Assembly: GCF_022539665.2 (NCBI RefSeq)
Contig: NC_081339.1
Span: 3,162,017-3,226,016, forward strand
From: Daphnia carinata
Lineage: Eukaryota; Arthropoda; Branchiopoda; Diplostraca; Daphniidae
DNA length: 64,000 nt
Direction: 5' to 3'
Numbering within the stretch: the first letter of the stretch is position 1; each line of letters starts with the position of its first letter. Below are positions 23,001-36,100 of this stretch, piece by piece. Under the pieces are notes generated by a model. That model made no database searches. It saw nothing but the letters and a program-made list of their open reading frames with translations, and had not been told where the DNA came from. Made by a program: the position numbers and the translations under genes.

Positions 23001-26000
23001 TGAATCACGATGAAAAATGTTTCATTATTACACGCAGAGCGACGCCGTCAGGCTTAAAACGACACTCCCAACGTATTACGGCCTTATGGAAAACACAAAC
23101 AATAGATGAATTTTTCATTTTTCGGCAAGTTTTATCGACATCGCATCCCCTTTTGTTTTTGTTTTTTCCCCTTTTCGAACCATTGACGGCAACGCTTTCC
23201 CACATTGCGAAGGATGCAGCCATTTTTATTAGCACAAACTATAATTAAATTGTCCCTTTTGTGTGTGTGTGTGTCTGTGTGTGGCGCAACTGTGTGTATA
23301 TCCTATTATTTATTTTCATTAAAAGTAAAAGGATTTTTTTGCGCTTTGCAATAAATAAGAAAAATGGGAGGCGCGTAACCAAAAAAAAAAAAAAAAAGAA
23401 CGTTTTCTTTCTTTCCCATTTTTTGTTTGTTTCTTTACTTAATTCTTGATCCCCAAAAAACAAAAAAAAAAAAAAAAAAAAGATAATACTTTCATTCAAA
23501 CTTTTTTGGTGCCATCGATCATGTCCATATGTCGACTAAAAAAGAGAGAAAGAAAAAACAAAACTCGTCGCCCGGTTCTCTCTCCCACGGCAAAACTGGA
23601 CGACCTCTTGATCCGTACGACCAGACCTCCCTCCAGGAGCTGCGATAACTACACACGCACGAAGAAAGAAAGAAAGAGAGAGAGAGAGAAAAAAAAGGCT
23701 TTTGATCTAGTTTAAGCGTTGTTAGAGCTGTTTCTTTTATACCCGTGTCTTTAAAAAAAAAAAATTACTGTTACTATACTGAATTCTTTTTTTTTTTGGC
23801 TCTGCGTAACTCCGCTAGAATCTTCAAGGCCCCCCCCCCCCCCCCCAACTGCCGGCCTATCCCGCGTTAGTTTGTAACATTGGAACTCTTTTTCTTTTTG
23901 GAAATGCTGACACACAATAAAGCCGCTTGTGTGTGTGTGCTCTAGTTCTCCCGCACCGTGCTTGCAGTTATGATAGACGTACACACACACGCACACCTTT
24001 CGGGCTCTTTCGCCTATAACCGTGAGGACCGTGGACTTTGAAGGTCGATTTAACCCTTTAGCGAAATAGATTGGATTTATGCTCGAAAAATACTTGGCTT
24101 TATTATTTTTTTTGTTTTTTTTTTTATTTTTCTCAAGGTGGGCTGCATTAGCAACACACGAAACCTTCTATCTTACCAAGGAATTCTTGAGAAATGGGGG
24201 GAAAAAAAAAATAGCTCATATTCGCAAAATTTACGTTTTAAGGATCGCCCATTTCTTATGATTCATTAACAGACATCGTTGAAATTAAGAAACGGGAATT
24301 GCCCTCCCCCCCCTCCCCTTGCAAAGTCATCCGCTTGGTTTATGTATCCATAATCGTTTGGCCAGCGCACACAACAACGGGTCAGACAAGTGTACAGCGC
24401 AGCCCGGGTACTTAATATTTTAATATCTATCATATGCATATTGAAAAAAGAAAAAAGAAAAAAAAAACGTGATACTCCAACTGGCGGTGAAAAAGAAAAA
24501 AAAAATGGCAATGAAGTTGTTCAATCAGAGCTTGTGTGCAACATCAGAAAATCACATGTTGTTTGAAAAAAAGGTGCGCCAAGGGCGGCACAGGTGCGAC
24601 AGGTGTTTCGCAGGAATCGGACCTTTATTCTTAATTTCTTTTCATTTTTCTTTGGGTGGGAGGTTTTGACTCACGCGCGGCACTCGCCGCTGTAGGCGAA
24701 GGTGCGGTCCCATTGGCGCACTAATCTTTTCCGTGCTCCTTTATGGAGGGGGGGGGGGGGTGGTTGCGCTCGCAAATCCCATCGGATCGAATAGCTGCAT
24801 TTTTTTAAAACCCGCCAATACATTGCGTGGGATAACGTGGAAATTCCTTTTCGTTGATAGCCGAATTACAAGTTTGCCCGTTGTGTTACGGGCTAAGATC
24901 AAGAATTGCTTGATGTAAACGAGTCAGACATTATGGCGATCGCTCGAGTTCTCTCTTTCTCTCTTTTAAATTGTCTGTTTGGAGCGCGAGGTTGAGGGGT
25001 TTCCCACGGGTCGAGATTCATAATCCAACTATTTGATGGTAAGGGCTCAGGGTGGTGTCCTTTTCTCGTGTGCGGTAGAGCAAACGAAATCGGGAGAAAA
25101 TAAGAATAAGATTTGATGATTCCCAAACCATGCACATCGCAGAATACGATCTACAACCAGTTTTCGAACGTTAACTAGCAGCTTTTAAATAAATCGTGAC
25201 ACGGACTTTGTGCAATCGGATGCTCCGATTGCACAAAAAAAAAAAAAAAAAATCAGCCAATCCAGTTTAACTGTTCTCCTTCCATCGTCTTCTTCGTTTT
25301 CTACTTTTTTTTTTGTTTTGTTTTGTTTTCGGATTTGCATTTCACCCGGATTTTCGTCAAAAAGGTTTTCCAAAGAATCGTCTTTTAGGTTAAACGTGCC
25401 ATTCTATCGTTTGCTTCGTTTGTCTTTTTTTTTTTTCGTTCTTTCTCTCTCTCTCTCTCTCTTAAGCGAGAAACAAAAAGGTAGCGCGGCCTCGTTCTGA
25501 TTGGATTGCCCGCCCCTCGACTCTGCAGGGCTCCTCGGGAGGTTATCGGGACGTGACAGGAATAGCCAACAACAAATGACTGAAATCAGAGAGAGAGAGA
25601 GAGAGAGATGGACGCAGACAAGAGGCGGACTTTTAATGCTAACTGCGAAAACAGTCTAGTGGAAAAATGGAAAGTACCCACCAACACGCCGCCCTTAAAA
25701 AAAAAACAAAAAAAAAATCACTAACCGCTCCGGGATCAAATACATCAGAAACTCATTATTAGTCACATCCATCCAAAGGTGTGTGTGTGTGTGTGTTATT
25801 AAATTGTTTGCGCGCTCTACCCCGGTCCATATATACAAATATCGCCCATTTTTTTTGTTTTTGTTTTATTTGTACCTCTAAATAATGCACGTTGTATAAT
25901 ATATAGAGAGAGCAGAGGTTGATGAAGTCACGCTGTATGTTAGTACCGGTATAGTTGGGTTCCCGCCGATATGGCTGCATCGGTCTAAAGTGAAATCCGA

Positions 26001-27309
26001 GCCGACCAAGAGAGAGAGAGAGAGAGAGAAAAAATAAGACAAGCCGATGAACAACAACACAGAAGCGCTTTCTCATTTTTTTTCGTTCGGGAAAAAGGGG
26101 ATTGGGTGTCCTGTTGGTCGTACCGCCATCGCTGATGTATCCACTTGTTCCCTACTGCCCTTTTATTATTATTATTATTTTTTTTTTGGCTCCTTTAGCT
26201 GTTGTCGCTTATATAGAGACACCATTCATATTATTTCCTTGGTCTCTCTCTTTCTCTCTCTTTTTCTTCTAGCGTTCGGTCGGTGGCCTTTTTGGCCGGT
26301 TACGGTGTGCGCTGAATGACGCGATTGCGCAAAAAAAAAAAAAAGAAGTGGACAAAACAATTTCGGCCAGTTTCAGATGAGGATAAACAGCAAACAACTT
26401 TTCCTTTCTCGATTTTCTTGGACAGGAACTTTGAAATTGCGTTTTGCCTACCGACAAACACGCGCAAAAAAAAAAAATGAATCTCGCTATCGGGCCAGAG
26501 GAGGGCTGTGTGTGTATAGAGTGAACGTTTTTTTTTTTTGTTTTTTGTTTTCTTCCCGAGAAAAAGAACCGGCTGTAGAAAGAAAACAAAATGCCGTCCA
26601 TCAGCACCATCACTCTAGGCACCCACCCCCACTTGTATTTGCGCCGACGAGGGAAAGTTACGACGACCATTTGCTTTTTCAAAGGATCAATAACCTTTGC
26701 AAGCGAGCGAGCGAGCGAGAGAGAGAGAGAGAGAGAACTGTACAAAACAAGAAAGAAACAAAAAGCCTTTTGGGTATAGGTATTTTAATGCATTACTCTT
26801 ACTTTGATGTTGCCTGTTCAATTGTGGACGTACTTTTTAAAAGGTACGCGTACACTTTTATGCTCGTTGTGCGTAATTAGGGTCTGAGGAGAGGGCGGAT
26901 TTGTTGTGTAAACCTTGGATCGCAAATATGACACGAAAGGAATAAAAAAAAAAAGCTGGGATTCCGCACGAGACCGCAAAAGCTATTGCGGTAATAAGAG
27001 AGGACAGTAAGGTCCGTTTTCACGCTCGGTCGCGGTCGGGGCAATTTTCGTTTTTCTTTTTTTTTGAAATGATGTTCTACAGCAGAAAGAAAGTACCATA
27101 GTAAAAGAGGCTTTTTTTTTTTGTACGATTGCGAGATAGACTTCCTATAATTTGAGTTTTGCAACTTGGAAGAGTTTGTGAAAAGTGTAAAAGAAAAAGC
27201 GTAAACAACGACATCTTTCGTCAACCGACAGAGAACGAAAGAGAAAGAGATATCCAAAAAGTTTGACGAAAGTTCCATGAACCGCACTTTTTTGTGTTGT
27301 GTCTACAAC
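20100..27309. other. Simple-sequence-rich DNA, no resolved gene
   Basis: The stretch is full of A/T runs, CA/GT and GA/CT tracts and C or G runs (for example around 22604, 23830 and 24748). Short islands of ordinary composition exist (22205-22270, 22980-23250, 24660-24730, 25900-26000, 26590-26720). Several carry plausible minus-strand exon fragments: the one at about 24675-24738 reads QWDRTFAYSGECR to a GTGAGT donor. None could be linked into a gene. They may be upstream exons of the membrane protein at 18 kb or of the chitinase. Confidence 0.35.
22432..22444 (-). promoter_or_regulatory. CTCF-like motif CCCGCTAGGTGGC
   Basis: Read on the minus strand it resembles the CTCF core CCGCGNGGNGGC. 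A weaker relative, GGTCGCTAGGTGG, lies at 19745-19757. The site sits in an island of ordinary composition. Confidence 0.35.
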
Positions 27310-27441
27310 CTATCCCCTCAAGCTCTCCTTAATAACATCCAATTCTTGAATAACAATCTCTTTCCTTTCGTAAAAATGATAGCCGGCAGTTGGATTCGTG
27401 AAAGAAACGAACGTCAGTGTCGGTAGTTCGTCGTGGGCCAT
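27310..27441 (-). CDS. Small open reading frame, 43 aa, unrecognised
   Basis: ATGG context starts MAHDELPTLTFVSFTN; the frame ends in DVIKESLRG and TAG. Composition is mixed and not repeat-driven, unlike most frames nearby. It follows a 13-bp C run (on the minus strand) and has no splice acceptor, so it would be a single-exon product or chance. It lies about 140 bp downstream of the possible start exon ending at 27580. Confidence 0.2.
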   Translation of the reverse strand: MAHDELPTLTFVSFTNPTAGYHFYERKEIVIQELDVIKESLRG

Positions 27442-27579
27442 CGAGGGGGGGGGGGGGGGAGAGAAAGGTGGACGAGATTCGTGTACAAACGAATGCACAA
27501 AAATCAATCAATTGTTAACAATCTAGGTGTCCATTCGAGCCATTATTAAGTCGGGGATACATAAATGAAATTCACTTAC

Positions 27580-27585
27580 CTTCAT
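27580..27585 (-). other. Possible coding start ATGAAG followed by a consensus splice donor
   Basis: On the minus strand ACCGAAAATGAAG is followed by GTAAGTG, and an in-frame stop (TAA) lies a few codons upstream of the ATG. It would contribute Met-Lys in phase 0. Both the first recognised chitinase exon (16813) and the membrane-protein exon (18224) need a phase-0 partner, so this could be the first exon of either. About 270 bp of ordinary-composition DNA above it may be 5' UTR and promoter. Confidence 0.25.
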
Positions 27586-27849
27586 TTTCGGTTAACTCGG
27601 TACAGACAACTCATGTCAAAAGATGGCAGGTCTCCATTTTGACAACTGAATGTTTTTCTGCCTGTTGGGTTTTTTTGTCCATTGGTCCTGTAACGTGATG
27701 CAAAAGGACGTCCATTGTTTGCAGTGCAGAAAAAGGCCGAAATGGTGGATGGCCGAGAAACGTGAACAGTTAGAATCGTGACGATCACGTATCACTCGTT
27801 TGCAGTACACAGTACTTGATACCACGTTATCAGCCTTCATTTGCAACTG

Positions 27850-29740
27850 GACACAAACTTTGTCTCGTTAAATTTGTCAATGTTTAAACAACAATTGCAA
27901 CAGGACACGATCAACCTTGTTAACAATTCAATTTATTCTGTCCTTCCTTTGAAATTCTACTCCCACGTAATGTTTGCAATTAACAACTATCCCACTCAGC
28001 CGCCATGTTTTTCTCGATGCCTACTCAAGTGCTCCTGGTGGCTTGCCACGTCACTACAATGTGTACCCTAACATACATATTTGTACCCCACCTAATGGTG
28101 GGGGTTATGACGTGGGGAGGAGTAATTTCTCCGAATGGCGAGAACATTTTCAAGCTCGCAGAACGTTGCAGACAGTTGTCTCAAAACAAAACGACAGCAA
28201 GTTATTTGAAATTATGCGTGATTGTGAACTCAGCCGAACTATGCATATTTGCTATACAAATTATATGCGTGCGCGCGCGTGTCTGTGTGTGTAAACCGTG
28301 AAAGCGATGAAAACGGGAAATCAAATGCACACACACACACACACCTTTTTGCTTATTGTGGTAGAAACAGGAAGAGAAAGAGAGAAAACATGCAGACAAC
28401 GGGACACGAAGACTGGCCCGGGATTCCTCCAATCATTTCTTTCTTTCTCTTTTTGTTTTGTTTCTTTTTATTTTTATTTTATTTTAAGGGTTTTCGTATG
28501 CGTTCTTTTTTTTTTTTCACTTGGATGTATACGAGATCGAGAAAGTTGCGGGACGACACACGTCACCGCACAGCGCGTGCAACACGCGCATTTGTATCAG
28601 TGTTTCTCTTTCTCTACACGAAAAAAAAAAAGAGGATCACAGAATGAGAAAAGAAAAAATGAAGAAGGAACTCCCATTTTTACTACTGTGTACAAATATG
28701 GATAGTGTAACAGTCCTTCGGTTGGGGAACACTATGCGGTAGGTTGTCTGCAAGAAGATCGTTTCACCGGAATCGAGTCCAGAGAGACACAAAAAGGGAA
28801 AATCAACAAGAATTAAACCAAACAATTTTTTTTTTTGATAGTAATAAATTATCATATGGGAAAAGCCTTTCTCCTCCAGACCACCGAAAATGTTATAATC
28901 AACAATAAAACCGGATTTTTTTTTTTTTTCTCTTCTTTACTCGGAAACCCACGAAGGCGGCCTGTTTGCTGCGATTGATTGATGTGTTTTTTTCCTGAAA
29001 GGGGGGGGGGGGGGGGGGGAACAAAAATTGAAATTTTGAAATTGTATTGAAATGACAAGCGTCTAGCGGTGGCTTTTCAAATCAATACCTTTTTTTTTTT
29101 TACAGTTTCATTTTTGTTTGTTGGTCGAGTGGAGCAGTGAAACCTCTTTCTCTGTTCGCATTACTTTACCGTAAGATATCACATTATCAAACGTCTGTTT
29201 TAGCAAATAATACGAGATAAAAAGAGAGAGAGAGAGAGAGAGAGAGACTTACACATAAATATAACAGAAAAAAGGTTTCTTTGATGCAATTATTTGTTTT
29301 CCACTTGGTTGTACAACAACAGGAGAAATATACACAAATCGTTTGTACAAATATATATAATATATGTAGTAGAATAATATGCTTTTCTTTTCTTTTTCAA
29401 GCAATTTTTCATTTAATCATTTGCAATTAAACTATTTTTTTTGTTTTGTTTTTTTTTGTTTTCTGTTTTTTTATAATTGAGAGCCACGGAAAAAATTGTT
29501 CAATGCTTTATCCTACTGTGCATACAGGCGATGGAAAAATAACAGACAAATCGATTTGATATAATTTTTGTTTTAGATGCAGTAGCGTTAAAGAACGAGG
29601 GAAAAATGAGAGGGGAAACGGAGGGATTAGACTGGTGAATTTCAAATTTAGCAACGGTTTCTGTGTAGAGAGAGAAAGAGAAAAGTCGCGTTTGTTTCCC
29701 GGTTAAATTGCCTCACATCCCTGAGATTACATAAAGTGAC
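27850..29740. other. Mixed non-coding DNA
   Basis: Two overlapping plus-strand frames (27974-28294 and 28005-28301, about 100 codons each) lie in ordinary-composition DNA, but neither has splice partners and they contradict each other. From about 28300 on, simple tracts dominate. A minus-strand CCACCGCTAGAC motif lies at 29061-29072. Confidence 0.3.
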
Positions 29741-30304
29741 CTAATCCCGACAAAGGCGATGGTTTGATGATGAAACGACGTAGTTCCAACTTGACGAAAT
29801 GTGACGCGTTGGGGTTTTAAGAGATTGGACATTATGACAACTCGAGAGAAAGAGAAACAAAAGGAGACACAATTGGGACGTGGAGCAAGAAGTGACAGGA
29901 GTGACGTTATTTCTTACATATATTTTTTGTTTTCGTTTGGTGGAGACTTGCGAGATACTCTGACCTCCAATGGTCAAAGTAATCAAACGTTCTTGCCTTC
30001 CATTCTCTCTCTGTGACAAGAGAACAATGACTATATGGCCAGGCAGACCTTCAAGGCCAGGAGGAAGGTAAAAAGTGAAAGAATACAGAGTAACAACTTG
30101 CAAGTGCATTGGAGATGGGTGGACAAATAATTTTGTGAGGCAGGGGGTATAGATTGGGGAGAAAGAATGACGGGTAATATTTTGCTTTAAAAAATGGATA
30201 GAAAACAAGGTCTGTTGACTTGCGTGACAAGTTTTTTGCAGACTTGATGAGGAAGGGACTTTGACTCGAATGAAAGGGTGACGGTGTTCAGACTCAACAT
30301 GCAT
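29741..30304 (-). CDS. Long uninterrupted frame of 187 codons, unrecognised, possibly rhomboid 3' UTR
   Basis: The frame is the longest in this stretch not built from obvious repeats. It starts with ATG (MHVESEHRHPF) and has no recognised domain. It lies 0.6 kb downstream of the rhomboid stop on the same strand, so it could be part of a long 3' UTR. Codon choice looks unremarkable and no splice signals bound it. I would not call it a gene without transcript or conservation support. Confidence 0.15.
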   Translation of the reverse strand: MHVESEHRHPFIRVKVPSSSSLQKTCHASQQTLFSIHFLKQNITRHSFSPIYTPCLTKLFVHPSPMHLQVVTLYSFTFYLPPGLEGLPGHIVIVLLSQRENGRQERLITLTIGGQSISQVSTKRKQKIYVRNNVTPVTSCSTSQLCLLLFLFLSSCHNVQSLKTPTRHISSSWNYVVSSSNHRLCRD

Positions 30305-30840
30305 GCAAAGGCAAAACTACACAAGAAACCAATTTGTTTTTAAAAGTGTGACAACAGAAAGATCAACAATCATAACTTTGGATCGCGTTATATATATAAC
30401 ATCCTCCTCAATTTGTAAATATCATTCTGAAAAAAGGAGGACAAATAGAGATGATGAAAAAGGTAAACCATTTTGAACGAGTCGCGAGCGAGAGAGACGG
30501 ACAACCAACAAAACAGGAAAGAAGAAGGTCAAAGATATAGTTTCTGTCAAACCGTGTCCAATCATCGTGCGTTTTCCGTTCGACTAGCTGGTACTCTTCG
30601 ATGATAATTCGCCGACGTTTTTTTTTTTTTTCCTTTTTGTTTCTTTTTCATTGGGAGAAATAAATCTCTTCGATGCGTATATAAATTTTTATGTTTGTGT
30701 TTTTAGCGGGGTGGCGCTTTCTTCACTGAACACTTCGTTTTTCCACTTTGGTTATTTCTTTTTGCACCCAAAATAGAAAAAAAAAAAAAAAAAAAAACAC
30801 CAAGAACCATTGTTTGTTTTTGTTTTCTTGCTCACTGATG

Positions 30841-30893
30841 CCACCATCTCGCGGCTGCGATTGGAATCCTTCCGCACTAAGGACATCTAGCGG
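30841..30893 (-). promoter_or_regulatory. Pair of CTCF-like motifs just downstream of the rhomboid stop
   Basis: The minus strand reads CCGCTAGATGTCC at 30893-30881 and CCGCGAGATGGTGG at 30854-30841, about 40 bp apart. Both fit the CTCF-type pattern CCGCNAGRTGK. The pair lies within 90 bp of the rhomboid stop codon. Confidence 0.4.
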
Positions 30894-30922
30894 CCAGTTT
30901 TCACAACAGTTTGAACTTGGAG

Positions 30923-32302
30923 TCAGTTTGCCGGATAAAAAGGATCGGGATTGAAAACGTTGAACAGGATTCCGAAGAGCGTGCAAGCCGCATAGACACC
31001 CAATGCCACCCACCAGATGAGCTGCTCGTGAAGTTTTTGCTCAAAATTCTTCAAGACAAGGAGGCCGATCGTTAGGCCGGCCAAAGCACCCGTTAAGTGA
31101 GCCACGTAAGAGACGGGCGGACCCAATTGTTCGGCCGCGTATCGGTCGTAGATGGCGAATCCAACGTCGGCGCTAGCAACGTTTTCGAAAATAAAAAAAA
31201 AAAAAAAAAAAAAAATGAACAATTGCAATCTCACAAAATGTCTAATCATTCTTCAAAAACTCACCGACTATGAAAATTCCGATCAATCGAACGATTCCGA
31301 ATTCCATATTGTTATAGTTCTAGAAAAAAGGGAAACAAAGGAGCATGAATTTTTAAAAAACGGTAAACATCAATGTTTCAATTGTCAAAGAAATATTTGT
31401 TTCTTGCTGAAGCGCCAGCGGTTCATGTAACGTACCAGCAAAACGTTGGCTAAATGGGCCGCTAGTAAAGCGTAGACACCACCAGAGGCACCGACGAGGT
31501 AAACGTCCGTGTCGAAGACAGATGTCCCCAACGAACCTGTCATTGAAAATAAAGAGAAAAGAATAAAAACGGATTCGCGTACAGAAAAGAAAGAGAGAGA
31601 AAAAAAAAACTCACCGGCCAAGACACCAGCCATATAAACGGCTCCTATTCTCATAGAGCCGTGGACCATTTCGAGGGGTAGGCCGACCAAGACTTGCACC
31701 AATAAGTTGAACAGTAAATGTAGCCACCTTTATTTGATTAACAAAAGAAGGATTAATTTTTTTTTTCTCTTGTTATTTCAGAATGAAATAAAAATGAATT
31801 TTTACCCAGCGTGCAAGACCATGTAGAGGAGAAATCTCCAAATTTCGCCGCGTTTGTCCGGCCGGTAGATGAAAATGGAGTTGATGGGCACTGGTCCCGA
31901 CGGGTTAATCTCTCCCATCACCACCGTGTAATAAGTGAAGAAGCCCAACTATAAATCACAAAGAGAAAAAGGTATTTTTATTTTTTTTTTTTTTAAACGT
32001 TTGTCCATCATGTTTTTCTTCAAGTCATCGCCGAATTATAAATCAAAAGATAAGCGGATGATGAACGTTTTACTACACTCGGGTGTTAAATAAAAAAAAT
32101 AAAAAAAAAAAAAAAAAAACGTCAGGACCTTTTCTGAAACACAAAAGCCAAAAAAAAAATAAAATAAAATAAATTCTTGACGATGTCAAAGAGAAGAACG
32201 GTCGCTTTAAGAAGCTTCCGAAGTCCCGCAAAACATAAAACAAAACAACAACAAAAAAAAAAAATGGTTTCGTTATTTTGTTCTATACCCTCCTCTTCTA
32301 GT

Positions 32303-32340
<38 letters not shown>

Positions 32341-33102
32341 CAGAACAGACAGCTGGCCGATATGTTTCGACAGCGCTGCTCTCCTTGTTACGGTCGGTTC
32401 CAATTAGCTCTCTCTAATCGCCGCCGCCCCGACAGGTGGCCAACAGTTTCATTTCATTTTTTTTTTTTTTTTCTTTCTATATACCTTTTAATTTTTTGTT
32501 TTAAAAACTTAACAAGCAAAACGAGTCTGTCTCTCGCTTATTCAGTACATGTAATTCACTTGTCGGATCGCTAGACGCGAGAAACTGTTGGAAAAACAAG
32601 ACTATACAATAGAAGAGACAGAGAGAGAGAGAGAGAGAAAGAAAAAGGGCGATGTTGGACCTCCCTCATCGTTAAGACACCTTTTTCTTTCTTTTTTTTT
32701 CTTTTTTTCTAGTTTAATTTTTTTGTGTTCATTTGTAGGAAGAATGAAAATCGAGCTGTGTGTCTCTACCCAGCCAGAGAGAAGCGTAGATAATCATACA
32801 CATACACACAGCAAAGGGAAAAAAAATCGAAATCATAATCATATAATGAGTATTAGCCAAGGTTTCTCTGGGGTTCGAATTCTTTTCAATGCATTTGTTT
32901 TTCTGCTCCCATTTTTCTTTTCTTTTTTTTTTTCTGTGTGACTCGAATTTCATGCCGCCGTTTTTTTTTTTTTCCCTTTCTTTTGTCAATAAAAATGAAA
33001 CGGAAAATATGACGAATCGTTGCAAAGCCACGTAACCGTCACGACGATTAACTTTTGCTTTCCTAAAAAAAAAAAAAAAAAAAAACATTTTTTTTTCTTT
33101 GT

Positions 33103-33150
<48 letters not shown>

Positions 33151-36100
33151 GAGCCTTAACCTTAAAAAACAAAACCACCGAAAAAAAAAAAAAAAATAAA
33201 ATAACACACAAGAAGACAAGAGAAAAAAAAAGAAAGGTAAAATTGATGATATGGTATAAGGAAAAAAAAAAAAAGGTTTTGGCGCGCGCCAGAACCGTTC
33301 CCGCTGCTGTTGGGGCCGCTTTGCTCCCTCTTTACTCAAGTAAGAAACTGTAGCCTATCAAACGTGTAATTAAATACAAGTAAAAAAAAAGAAGAAGAAG
33401 AAGAAGGAAAAAGATCCTTTTTCACCCCCTCCGACAATCCCCCGGCTTGCCATCTGACGGGCCGCGTGCCAATCTGTTACCTTTTCATTTGGGGGGTTTC
33501 AACCCCTCGTTTCACCCACCTCCTTCAATAATTATTTGAAAAAAAAAAACAAAAAATAAATACATACATATTTTTTTTTTGCTTGTTCTGCGTGTGTACA
33601 CACACAATTCCAAAATTTCAAAAAAAAAAAAAAATAATAATAATAAAAAAAAAATATGTACACTGACCGGTCAGCCGTCTGCTACCTGTCAGAAACCTTC
33701 AACAACCTTCGCCCCCCCCCCCTCTTCTTTTTTTTTCCGGATATGAGACTAGGTGGTGTACTCTCTTTTGCTTTTTTTTTTCAGGTAGTAATGGCATATA
33801 GGGCTTCCCTATTTTTCATTTATTTGATATACATTTTTTTTTCTGTAACGCTAAAAATTCTTTTCCCTCTCTATTGAAATCCCCTCCCCACCTCCCTATT
33901 TATTCCATAAATGTACACACACACACACACACATAACTTTGTGTGGTAGTGTGAAGCAGAGGGGGAAGAAAGCGATGGGGTCTACTACATCATTTCTCTC
34001 TCTTCTAAATTCTTTCATTTAGTTGCGTTATTACAAGCAGCGAGGGTGACATATCCGTCCGCGTGTCACCGCATACGTAACAAGAGTGGTTTTGTGTATG
34101 CGCGGGTGTAGTGCATATAGGCTGGTGTAGGGGGAAAGAAGAAGAGAAAGAAGAAGAAAAAAAATGTTAAGCATCCGATTTCACCGTGTCCCGCGCGCTA
34201 AACGCACAAAATATGTCACACGAATTTCATTTTTTGGAATGAATGGGGGGAGGGAAACATTTGACGACTCGTCAACACAGCCAAGATGATGAAGAGAAAA
34301 CATCACCCCCACCACCCCAAAAAAAAGGATGGCTCTTGTTATTCTATCCACGTTTTTATTGTCTTGTTTGTCCTAATTGATTAGATCCTTATTCAATCCT
34401 TTTTTTTTTTTTGGAAGTCAATTTAACCCTGAGGGCACATTAAGTCGATTACGTAAGTGAGAAGATAAAGAAAGAGACTGATCAAATAAAAAGCAAAAGG
34501 GATTGATTAAGTTTGTTTCTGGTACATCCGATATGAAAATCCGGTGTGTAGGACTCCCCATCTTTTTTTTTTTTAAGGGAAAAAAACGAAGTTGAAACTC
34601 GGCGAAACCTTAGGAAAACGAACGCTGATAGTGTGTGCATAGTAAATGAGTTTCCCTAAAAACCCCGATGTTCTTCTACATTACATCGAGTAGGGGTGGA
34701 AGTGATCGAGTGGCAAAAAGGAGCAGCTTAAACACGGATTAGAACACATGTCATATCTTGTCCTGTGATTTCGAGCATTTTTTTTGTTGTTGTTTTTCTT
34801 TCACCCCCTACCCCTCCACCTACACCCTGAAGTATTGCAATCGATCGGTTGGCTGTTCTCCAGTGTTCTAAAAATAAAAAATAAATTACCCTTAGAAAAA
34901 AAAAAAAAGCTCCTAACCAAAAACAAATGCGTGTAACACTCATTAAAAAATGTGTGTTAAGAGCCTACACCGAAAAGCCGAAAACATCAAAAACAACAAC
35001 AAAAAAAGGAAACAGCGGGAGGCCCACGCTTGCGTAGAAACCGGTTCCAGGTGTCAACAACAGCGTCGGCATCCTTAACTTATATTTCCAAGTTTTAGAA
35101 AATTAAACATTCAAAAAAAAAAAAAAAATTGGACTTGGTAACTAGGCACGTTCCATTGCATCCGTCAAACGTCTATCTCCCCCCCCCCCTTTCTCTATAT
35201 AATTTTAGGTGTAACTCTATCGCAATCAAAAACCGATAACAAAAGATTCTCTTTTCTTTAACAAGAAAAAGAATAATAAAAAAAAAAAAAAAAGAGAGAT
35301 CTCCACTTTCTGATTAGAGTTGCAGCAGCTGAACACTGGGCGGAGCGATGGGGGGGGGGGGGAACAAAAAAGCAAATGTTGTGTGGTCTTTTTCCATACT
35401 TTTCAAGTGGAAAACACGTGCCATCCGGTCTCGTTATAGAGAGATGCGCTCGCCCAGACAACACACGAATAGAAACGGGGGCCCATCTATAAATGCATCG
35501 TGTAATTCTAGATGTTTTTATTATACGAGCGCGCGCAAAAAAAAAAAAAAAAAAAAAAAAAAAGAAGAGAGACCCACCAGATTTCTCGAACTGAATGTCT
35601 ACAATTTTGTGTGTGCGTGGAAGACACTGAGAACACACCACACGATGCGGGTGAATGGGCTTTTATCTACACGCACGACATCCAACGGATTTTGTTTTTT
35701 TTCTACACGCTGCCTGATAGAGATAAAGAAGTGGGGGAATACCTGAATGGACAAGAAAATCGCCTTGATCGAAATTTTCAAAATTGATCGGAATCGATTG
35801 GGCCGGTTTAGCGGGAAAAAAACAACGAAAAAAAAAAAAAACGCATGTCGTGAGTCACGGACGATGTTTTCTTATTTATGATGATGGGAATAATAAATAA
35901 AAAAAAGAAAATTCAAAACTGACCTCAACTAACGTGATGAAGATGATGAAAAGGGGCGGCGGGCAGCACGAATAGCGGTCCGCATAATACTTTCGCTCCC
36001 GTTCGTCCGTCAGGAACTCGTCTGCAATCACCTTCACCATTCTGCGTTTTTTTCCCCATTGATGAAATTCAAACATTTCAACCGGAATTTAAAAAAAACA

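Noticed and set aside
24266-24511. Minus-strand exon reading TRAALYTCLTRCC
   Set aside because: An acceptor is possible but no GT donor follows before a G run; composition alone is not enough.
30923-31249. Rhomboid final exon extending upstream through the T run
   Set aside because: The upstream part is poly-Phe from a homopolymer; family comparison places the start near [10 protein letters not shown].
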